Positions 15,037 to 21,377 of a DNA stretch of 25,243 nt are shown piece by piece. Source of the DNA: 66-474 sp035547895 (GTDB lineage: Bacteria; Pseudomonadota; Gammaproteobacteria; Xanthomonadales; Rhodanobacteraceae); NCBI GenBank assembly GCA_035547895.1, contig DASZTT010000005.1, forward strand, positions 1-25,243, given 5' to 3'. Below the pieces are notes generated by a model, which was not told where the DNA came from, made no database searches, and saw only the letters and a list, made by a program, of their open reading frames with translations. Every line of letters starts with the position of its first letter. Position 1 is the stretch's first letter. A program made the translations under genes and the position numbers.

Positions 15037-15081
15037 TCTGCCGATTGGCGGCGTGCTCCCGCCCCTCGTGAGGAACCACTC

Positions 15082-17679
15082 GTGAGAACCGACAAACTGA
15101 CGTCGCGTTTCCAGCAAGCCCTGGCCGATGCGCAATCGATCGCGGTCGGGCGCGACCACAACATGCTGGAAGCTGCGCACCTGATGGCCGCGCTGCTGGA
15201 CCAGCAGGGCGGCTCGACCGCGCCGATGCTGGCGCAGGCCGGCGTCAACGTGCCGCTGCTACGCCGCGAAGTGGGCGAGATCCTGGAGCGCCTGCCGCGC
15301 GTGTCGGGGCAGGAAGGCAACATCAATGTCTCCAACGAATTGAACCGGCTGCTCAACCTCACCGACAAGCTGGCGCAGCAGCGCGGCGACCAGTTCATCG
15401 CGTCGGAACTGTTCGTGCTGGCCTGCATCGACGACAAGGGTGACTTGGGCCGCGCGTTCAAGGCAGCGGGCGCCAGCAAGCCGAACATCGAGGCCGCGAT
15501 CGAAAAGATCCGCGGCGGCGAAAAGGTGCAGTCGGAAGGCGCCGAGGACCAGCGCCAGGCGCTCGAGAAATACACCATCGACATGACCGCACGCGCGGAA
15601 ACCGGCAAGCTCGATCCGGTGATCGGGCGCGACGAGGAAATCCGCCGCGTGGTGCAGGTATTGAGCCGCCGCACCAAGAACAATCCGGTGCTGATCGGCG
15701 AGCCCGGCGTCGGCAAGACCGCGATCGTCGAAGGCCTGGCCCAGCGCATCGTCAAGGACGAGGTGCCGGAGGGCCTGAAGAACAAACGCCTGCTCGCGCT
15801 GGACATGGGCGCGCTGATCGCGGGCGCGAAGTTCCGCGGGGAATTCGAGGAACGCCTGAAAGGCGTGTTGAACGACCTCGCCAAGCAGGAAGGCCAGATC
15901 ATCCTGTTCATCGACGAACTGCACACCATGGTCGGCGCCGGCAAGGCCGAGGGCGCGATGGACGCCGGCAACATGCTCAAGCCCGCGCTGGCGCGCGGCG
16001 AGCTGCATTGCATCGGCGCCACCACGCTGGACGAATACCGCAAGTACATCGAAAAGGATGCCGCGCTCGAGCGGCGCTTCCAGAAGGTGTTCGTCGGCGA
16101 GCCGACGGTGGAGGACACCATCGCGATCCTGCGCGGTTTGAAGGAACGCTACGCCGTGCACCACGGCGTCGAGATCACCGATCCCGCGATCGTCGCCGCG
16201 GCCACGCTGTCGAACCGCTACATCACCGACCGCCAGTTGCCCGACAAGGCCATCGACCTGATGGACGAGGCGGCCTCGCGCATCCGCATGGAGATCGATT
16301 CCAAGCCGGAGGAACTGGATCGGCTGGAACGCCGGCTGATCCAGCTGAAGATCCAGCGCGAGATGCTGAAGAAGGAAAAGGACGCGGAGTCGAAGAAGCG
16401 TCTTGCCGATCTCGAAGGCGACATCGAAAAACTCGAGCGCGAATTCTCCGACTTGAACGAGGTGTGGAAATCGGAGAAGGCCACGCTCCAGGGCGACGCA
16501 TCGATCAAGGAGCAGATCGAGAAGGCGCACCTGGAACTCGAGGCCGCGCAGCGCCGTCAGGATTACGCGCGCATGAGCGAGATCCAGTACGGCCAGTTGC
16601 CCGCGCTGGAGAAGCAGCTCGCCGCGGCGCAGGCCGCCGACCAGCGCGAATTCAAGCTCGTCAAGGACAAGGTCACCGCCGAGGAAATCGCCGAGGTCGT
16701 GTCGCGCTGGACCGGCATTCCGGTCTCGAAGATGCTGGAAGGCGAGCGCGAGAAGCTGCTGCACATGGAAGACGCGCTGCACAGGAACGTGGTCGGCCAG
16801 GACGAAGCGGTGCGCGCGGTTTCCGACGCGATCCGTCGCGCACGCGCGGGGTTGAGCGATCCCAACCGGCCCTACGGTTCGTTCCTGTTCCTGGGCCCCA
16901 CTGGCGTCGGCAAGACCGAGCTGTGCAAGGCGCTCGCAGGTTTCCTGTTCGACACCACCGAGGCGATGGTGCGGATCGACATGTCCGAGTTCATGGAGAA
17001 ACACTCGGTCGCGCGGCTGATCGGCGCACCGCCGGGTTACGTCGGCTACGAGGAAGGCGGTTATCTGACCGAAGCCGTACGTCGTCGCCCGTACTCCGTG
17101 ATTCTTCTCGACGAGGTCGAGAAGGCGCACCCCGACGTCTTCAACATCCTGCTGCAGGTACTGGACGACGGGCGGCTCACCGACGGCCAGGGCCGTACGG
17201 TGGATTTCCGCAACACCGTGATCGTGATGACCTCCAACCTCGGCTCGCAGCAGATCCAGGAAATCGCATCCAGCGGCATCGACGAGGATTCACCGGAGGC
17301 CTACACCCAGATGAAGGCAGCGGTGATGGGCGTGGTGCAGGCGCACTTCCGGCCCGAGTTCATCAACCGCCTCGACGAGATCGTGGTGTTCCATCCGCTC
17401 GACAAGTCACAGATCCGCGAGATCGCGCGCCTGCAGACGCAGTACCTGGCCAGACGTTTGCAGGAACGCCAGATCGACCTCGAGCTTTCCGATGGCGCGC
17501 TGATGCTGCTCGGCAATGTCGGGTTCGATCCGGTGTACGGCGCGCGTCCGCTGAAGCGCGCGATCCAGACCCAGCTCGAAAATCCGCTGGCGCAGAAGAT
17601 CCTCGCTGGCGAGTTCGTCGGCGGCGACACCATCAAGGTCGAAGCCGAACACGGCAAGCTCGCGTTCCACAAACGTTGA
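15082..17679 (+). CDS. clpB: ATP-dependent disaggregase/chaperone ClpB
   Basis: ClpB is a hexameric AAA+ disaggregase that, with DnaK, pulls proteins out of aggregates after heat stress. It has 865 residues (857 in E. coli). The order is N domain (1-145), AAA1 with Walker A GEPGVGKT (206-213) and FIDELHTMVGAGKAEGAMDAGN, a coiled-coil middle domain (about 405-530), and AAA2 with Walker A GPTGVGKT (605-612), GAPPGYVGYEEGGYL (pore loop) and ILLDEVEKAHPDV. The GPRLKRAIQ-type sensor 2 is GARPLKRAIQ near the C-terminus. The start is GTG at 15082, with AGGA 9 bp upstream and the usual N-terminus MRTDKLTSRF. Codon 149 (15526-15528) is also GTG, the position of the internal start that gives short ClpB in E. 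coli. A sigma-32-type promoter lies upstream. In E. coli clpB directly follows pgeF; here it is separated by about 8 kb. Confidence 0.98.
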   Translation: MRTDKLTSRFQQALADAQSIAVGRDHNMLEAAHLMAALLDQQGGSTAPMLAQAGVNVPLLRREVGEILERLPRVSGQEGNINVSNELNRLLNLTDKLAQQRGDQFIASELFVLACIDDKGDLGRAFKAAGASKPNIEAAIEKIRGGEKVQSEGAEDQRQALEKYTIDMTARAETGKLDPVIGRDEEIRRVVQVLSRRTKNNPVLIGEPGVGKTAIVEGLAQRIVKDEVPEGLKNKRLLALDMGALIAGAKFRGEFEERLKGVLNDLAKQEGQIILFIDELHTMVGAGKAEGAMDAGNMLKPALARGELHCIGATTLDEYRKYIEKDAALERRFQKVFVGEPTVEDTIAILRGLKERYAVHHGVEITDPAIVAAATLSNRYITDRQLPDKAIDLMDEAASRIRMEIDSKPEELDRLERRLIQLKIQREMLKKEKDAESKKRLADLEGDIEKLEREFSDLNEVWKSEKATLQGDASIKEQIEKAHLELEAAQRRQDYARMSEIQYGQLPALEKQLAAAQAADQREFKLVKDKVTAEEIAEVVSRWTGIPVSKMLEGEREKLLHMEDALHRNVVGQDEAVRAVSDAIRRARAGLSDPNRPYGSFLFLGPTGVGKTELCKALAGFLFDTTEAMVRIDMSEFMEKHSVARLIGAPPGYVGYEEGGYLTEAVRRRPYSVILLDEVEKAHPDVFNILLQVLDDGRLTDGQGRTVDFRNTVIVMTSNLGSQQIQEIASSGIDEDSPEAYTQMKAAVMGVVQAHFRPEFINRLDEIVVFHPLDKSQIREIARLQTQYLARRLQERQIDLELSDGALMLLGNVGFDPVYGARPLKRAIQTQLENPLAQKILAGEFVGGDTIKVEAEHGKLAFHKR

Positions 17680-17688
17680 TGTGCACTC

Positions 17689-17706
17689 TTCCTTCGGGAG
17701 AAGGAA
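17689..17706. repeat. Hairpin after clpB
   Basis: TTCCTTC (17689-17695), loop GGGA and GAAGGAA (17700-17706) form a perfect 7-bp stem 10 bp after the clpB stop. No T-tract follows on either strand. It lies in the 106-bp gap between convergent clpB and the sulfotransferase gene and may act as a weak terminator or a 3'-end protecting structure. Confidence 0.45.
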
Positions 17707-17785
17707 TCGCGGCGGCCAGTTGCTCTTTGCATCGCCGGAAACGCAGCTTTTGGGACCCGATCCAGTTGCGCGCGTGGGTTTCGGA

Positions 17786-19399
17786 TCAACCTTCCGACAA
17801 TGCTTCGGACAGCCGCCGCAACGGTGCTGCATAGCGACGCCAGATGCCTGACGAAGGCGCGCGCAGCGGCTGACGTATTTGCGTCGCGCTCAGGGTCGAG
17901 ACCGGGTTCCGGTTTGCGGAAAGATCGGAGCAGGCGGGTTCCCATTCGAGTCCGCAGTGGGCGAGCACTTCGCGCAAGGTTGTTTCGGGCGACTGGACCA
18001 GTTTTTCGTACGGCACGTCCAGGATCGCGCCCGGTGCGAGTGCGTGCCAGCGTGACATCAGGCGTCGGTATTTCCCGTAGTGCGCCGCGAGCGTCGCCAG
18101 GTCGTTGCCGATCGCATACGCGTCGCCGAACATCGCGCGGAAGATGCTGAAGCAGACGTCCATCGGTTCGCGCACCAGATGCAGGATGCGCGCACCCGGC
18201 AACGCCGCGTGGAGCAATCCGGCCACCATCCAGTTCGATGTCTGCTTGTCGATGAAATAACGAGTGCCATGCGCGCGCCATTGCGTCTGCGCGAGATAGC
18301 GCCGGCCGACTTCGCCGAGGTCGCATCCCTCCATCCGCCGGAAAAACGTGTCGTCCTGGATATGCCGGTGATCGCCGGCCCACCGCAGTTGACGCCCGAA
18401 GTCGAACAGTTCGCCCGCCGCAGTGACCTGCGTGTGGTTGCCGAGCAGGCGCTCGAGTACCGTCGTGCCGGAACGCGGCAGCCCGATGATGAAGATCGGC
18501 TGCGGGCCTTCCGGGACATCGGCAGGCTGCGGCAGTGGATGTGACGCGTAGTACTCGAGGCTGCATTGCAGGGCTGCGTCCTGGAGTTGCGCGTAGTCGC
18601 GGGTGCGTGCGTGCATGATGGCGTTGCCGCGCGCCAGCGCCTGCCAGGCCTCGTCGTAACGCCCGAGGTCTTCCAGGGTCTTGTAATGGGCGAATTCGAA
18701 CGCCGCGTGGTCGCGCGTTCCGTGGGCGACGCGCTGCAGACCCGCTTGCAGGATCGGCAGGTGATGGCTGTCTAGGGTCTGGATGCGAAGCGTCGCCAGC
18801 GCCAGCGCTGCTTCGCCGAGTGTCGGCTCGAGCCGCAGGCTGTGCAGGTATTCGGTTTCCGCTTCCTCGAGGCGTCCGCAAAAGGTCAACAGCCGGCCGC
18901 GATAGAAGTGGATCGGGGCGGTGCCTTTTCCCGTCGCCAGGGCTTCGTCCAGCAACGCGAGCGATTCGGCGTACTCGCCGAATCCCAGCCTGAAGTCGGC
19001 GAGGCGGGCGAGGCAGGCGCCGGACACGCCGCCCGACCATCCGGGCTTCGACAGATACTCGCGCGCCGCGACGACTTCGCCGGCCCGCAGCAACGCCGAC
19101 ACCAGATCACAGCCCAGGTCGGGATCATCGGTCGCGAGCCGGGCCGCCGCCAGCGCGAACGTTGCCGAGTCGCGGACGCGATCGTCGTGCCAGGCGATCT
19201 CCGCCGCGAGGAGTTGCGTACCTGCATCCGCGGGTGCGGTGGCCTCGAGTGCTTCCAGTTGCGCACGGGCCGGCGCAAGCAGGCCTTGCTCCAGGTAGTC
19301 CATTGCGCGCTGCCGGCGCTGGGCGGGAGTTCGGCTCATTCGCGAAATCGATGGGGTTGAAATTCGGTCGGGAGGCTCTTCTGCGGCTTCATCCGGCAT
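17786..19399 (-). CDS. TPR-repeat sulfotransferase family protein
   Basis: The N-terminal half (about 25-290) is a series of helical TPR-type repeats, e.g. AMDYLEQGLLAPARAQLEAL (32-51), FGEYAESLALLDEAL (140-154), FCGRLEEAETEYLHSLRLEP (173-192) and DLGRYDEAWQAL (244-255). The C-terminal half is a PAPS-dependent sulfotransferase: 5'-phosphosulfate loop IIGLPRSGTTVLERLL (304-319), AGELFDFG (328-335) and the 3'-phosphate site HLVREPMDVCFSIFR (407-421). The substrate is unknown; such proteins often modify glycans, lipids or tyrosines. No signal peptide or membrane helix is seen. The start at 19399 gives 537 residues, has GGGA 3-6 bp upstream and overlaps the SURF1 stop by 11 bp; ATG at 19339 is an alternative without a ribosome site. 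It is the last gene of the cyo-SURF1 run. Confidence 0.88.
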   Translation of the reverse strand: MPDEAAEEPPDRISTPSISRMSRTPAQRRQRAMDYLEQGLLAPARAQLEALEATAPADAGTQLLAAEIAWHDDRVRDSATFALAAARLATDDPDLGCDLVSALLRAGEVVAAREYLSKPGWSGGVSGACLARLADFRLGFGEYAESLALLDEALATGKGTAPIHFYRGRLLTFCGRLEEAETEYLHSLRLEPTLGEAALALATLRIQTLDSHHLPILQAGLQRVAHGTRDHAAFEFAHYKTLEDLGRYDEAWQALARGNAIMHARTRDYAQLQDAALQCSLEYYASHPLPQPADVPEGPQPIFIIGLPRSGTTVLERLLGNHTQVTAAGELFDFGRQLRWAGDHRHIQDDTFFRRMEGCDLGEVGRRYLAQTQWRAHGTRYFIDKQTSNWMVAGLLHAALPGARILHLVREPMDVCFSIFRAMFGDAYAIGNDLATLAAHYGKYRRLMSRWHALAPGAILDVPYEKLVQSPETTLREVLAHCGLEWEPACSDLSANRNPVSTLSATQIRQPLRAPSSGIWRRYAAPLRRLSEALSEG

Positions 19400-20174
19400 C
19401 GTTCCCGTCTTGCATCTCATGGCGAATGACGACGCCCATCGCCAGCAGCGTGCCCAGCGCCAGCAGGTACCACGTGACGGCGTAGCCGAGGCTGTGGTTG
19501 TAGATATGGATGCTGGTGAGGCCGGCCATGGGCCATTTCGAAGCGCCGGCGTTTGGCGTCGACGCGTCGGCATCGACGAAGTACGGCGCGACCTGGCCGG
19601 CGGGCAAATGATCGGCGGCCGCGATCGCGCCAACGTCGCGCGAGTACCACAAACGTTTCTGCGGCTGGTTGCGGCGCAGGAAGCCGCCGCGCGGTTCGGT
19701 GGGGCGCAGCAGGCCGGTGAGCATCACTTCGCCGGCGGGCGGAGCGATCTTCGCGGGTGCAGGCGCGCCTGAAGATGCGGGCGGTACGTAGCCGCGATTG
19801 ACCAGCACGATGAAGCCGCGGTCAGTGCGCAGCGGCGCCATCACCCAGTAGCCGTAGCCTTGCGAACTCGATCCGTGCACGAGCGTCTGGCCGCCGACGA
19901 AACGGCCGCGCAACTCCACGTGCAGGTACTGGTCCTCGCCGGCCGCGATGCGCGGCCATTGTGCAGGGCCGGGCGCATCCACCGGCGGCGCGTGCACGCG
20001 GGTGGCGATGTCGTGCGCGATCTTCAGTTTCAGGCGGTAGCGGCGGACCTGCCAATTGCCGAGCAGGACCAGGACGATGAAAACCGCCGCCAGTACAGTC
20101 ATCCCGAGGATGAACTTGACGGTTACTCTGCGTTGCCTGGGCGGTGTTGTGTGAATGTTTGAAGAGGCTTGCAT
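19389..20174 (-). CDS. SURF1-family oxidase assembly protein
   Basis: SURF1 proteins are inner-membrane factors that help insert heme into the catalytic subunit of heme-copper oxidases; in Paracoccus a dedicated copy serves the quinol oxidase. The 261-residue product has the family layout: an N-terminal helix (FILGMTVLAAVFIVLVLLGNWQ, about 21-42), a periplasmic domain with GYGYWVMAPL, FIVLVNRGYVP, LRPTEPRGGFLRRNQP and LWYSRD, and a C-terminal helix (YAVTWYLLALGTLLAMGVVI). The start at 20174 is chosen; an in-frame ATG at 20186 exists, but it is made by the end of the palindromic repeat 20181-20289. Ribosome sites are weak for both. It lies 164 bp downstream of cyoD with that repeat between them, and overlaps the sulfotransferase gene. 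It takes the place cyoE has in E. coli. Confidence 0.88.
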   Translation of the reverse strand: MQASSNIHTTPPRQRRVTVKFILGMTVLAAVFIVLVLLGNWQVRRYRLKLKIAHDIATRVHAPPVDAPGPAQWPRIAAGEDQYLHVELRGRFVGGQTLVHGSSSQGYGYWVMAPLRTDRGFIVLVNRGYVPPASSGAPAPAKIAPPAGEVMLTGLLRPTEPRGGFLRRNQPQKRLWYSRDVGAIAAADHLPAGQVAPYFVDADASTPNAGASKWPMAGLTSIHIYNHSLGYAVTWYLLALGTLLAMGVVIRHEMQDGNDAG

Positions 20175-20180
20175 CTTGCT

Positions 20181-20289
20181 CGTCATTCCGGGGCCGGCCC
20201 GGCTTCATCGGGCCGGAACCCGGAATCGGTGCCGCTCCATGCCGAAAACCGATTCCGGGTTCCGCGCTGCGCGCGGCCCCGGAATGACG
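20181..20289. repeat. 109-bp nested palindromic element (MITE/REP-like) between cyoD and SURF1
   Basis: Perfect 15-bp terminal inverted repeats, CGTCATTCCGGGGCC (20181-20195) and its complement (20275-20289), enclose a second perfect 16-bp inverted repeat (CGGAACCCGGAATCGG at 20214-20229 with 20249-20264) with a 19-nt loop. Smaller G+C stems lie between them. No protein is encoded. As RNA it would fold into a long hairpin inside the operon transcript. Its CTCGTCATTCCGG end resembles the short element at 6187-6216. Confidence 0.8.
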
Positions 20290-20337
20290 ACACTTTGCGG
20301 TGCTTGCAAGGTGCGCGAACGAATGATGAGTCGGCTT

Positions 20338-20754
20338 TTACTGCGGGGGCTGCTTGCTGGTCGGCTGGTGGCTGATCGGGTGCTGCTGGTACTGCGGCGA
20401 CATCGGCATCATGTTCACGTTTTCGTTGTACATGACCCAGATCGATGCGCCGAGCACGATGATCACCAGTACTGCGGTGAAGATGAAGGCCATCATGTTC
20501 CAGCCCGCTTCCGAGCGCGTGTCGAGGTGCAGGAAGTACACGATGTGCACGAAGATCTGCACGACCGCCAGCGCCAGGATCACCAGGATCAGCAACTGCT
20601 TGTTGGGCATCACGTGCCCCATCACCAGCCAGAACGGAATCACCGTCAGGATCGCGGCCAGAACGAAACCGGTCAGGTAACCGCGCAGGCTGCCGTGGTG
20701 TTCGTGCATGTTGTCGTCGTGCGGCGTCGCGTGACCGGACACAGGCTGGTTCAT
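20338..20754 (-). CDS. cyoD: Cytochrome bo3 ubiquinol oxidase subunit IV
   Basis: CyoD is the small membrane subunit IV of the quinol oxidase, needed for assembly and stability of the metal centres in subunit I. It has 138 residues (109 in E. coli). Three transmembrane helices are visible: 26-45 (YLTGFVLAAILTVIPFWLVM), 54-76 (LLILVILALAVVQIFVHIVYFLH) and 85-108 (WNMMAFIFTAVLVIIVLGASIWVM). QIFVHIVYFLHLDTRSEAGWN is the family signature. Extra length lies in a His-rich N-terminus (H8, H12, H17, H19, H20) and a Met/Gln/His/Pro-rich tail (111-138). The start at 20754 overlaps the cyoC stop as ATGA; the longer open frame upstream is a shadow of cyoC. The 109-bp palindromic element lies between its stop and SURF1. 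Confidence 0.94.
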   Translation of the reverse strand: MNQPVSGHATPHDDNMHEHHGSLRGYLTGFVLAAILTVIPFWLVMGHVMPNKQLLILVILALAVVQIFVHIVYFLHLDTRSEAGWNMMAFIFTAVLVIIVLGASIWVMYNENVNMMPMSPQYQQHPISHQPTSKQPPQ

Positions 20755-21377
20755 CGCACCACCCCCACCAGATAGACATAGCTGAAGACACCGACCCACA
20801 CGAGGTCGAGGAAATGCCAGAACATGCTGAGGCAGCGCAGGCGGCGCACGTTGTCGGTGTTGAGTCCGAACCTGGCCGTCTGCACCATCAGCACGATCAG
20901 CCACAGGATGCCGAGCGTGACGTGCAGGCCGTGCGTGGCGACCAGCGTGAAGAACGACGACAGGAAGGCGCTGCGGCCCGGGCCCGCGCCCTCGGCGATC
21001 ATGCCGAGGAACTCGTGGATCTCCAGCGAGACGAAAGCCGCCGCCAGCAGACCCGCGATCGCCAGCCAGCCCAGCATCGCGCCTTTGCGCAGGCGCGCCA
21101 TTTCCAGCATCGCGAAGCCGAACACCACCGAAGACACCAGCAGCAGTGCGGTATTGAGCGCCAGGCCGGGCAGGTCGAGCACTTCCGCGCCGGTCGGACC
21201 GCCCGCGTATTCGGTGCCCAGCACCGCGTAGCAGGCGAACAGCGACGCGAAGATGAAGCAGTCGCTCATCAGGTAGATCCAGAACCCCAGCAGGGTTCCG
21301 TTGCGCGGCGGCGCTTCCGTCAGGCTGTAGTAGTCGGACGGCGCTGGGGGAGCGGTGTCGATGGCGGTGGTGTTCAT
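20751..21377 (-). CDS. cyoC: Cytochrome bo3 ubiquinol oxidase subunit III
   Basis: CyoC is the COX3-type subunit III of the quinol oxidase, a five-helix integral membrane protein with no redox centre. It has 208 residues (204 in E. coli). Helices are near 29-50 (LGFWIYLMSDCFIFASLFACYAVL), 72-92, 98-120, 138-162 (SSFFTLVATHGLHVTLGILWLIVLM) and 185-207. Family residues include LSSFFTLVATHGLHV and LSMFWHFLDLVWVGVFSYVYL. The start at 21377 (MNTTAIDTAPPAPSDYYSL) overlaps the cyoB stop as ATGA (21374-21377), and its own stop overlaps cyoD the same way, so cyoB, C and D are translationally coupled. Confidence 0.96.
   Translation of the reverse strand: MNTTAIDTAPPAPSDYYSLTEAPPRNGTLLGFWIYLMSDCFIFASLFACYAVLGTEYAGGPTGAEVLDLPGLALNTALLLVSSVVFGFAMLEMARLRKGAMLGWLAIAGLLAAAFVSLEIHEFLGMIAEGAGPGRSAFLSSFFTLVATHGLHVTLGILWLIVLMVQTARFGLNTDNVRRLRCLSMFWHFLDLVWVGVFSYVYLVGVVR

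Noticed and set aside
15259..17130. 623-codon minus-strand frame opposite clpB
   Set aside because: An antisense shadow of clpB; its composition is not that of a folded protein family.
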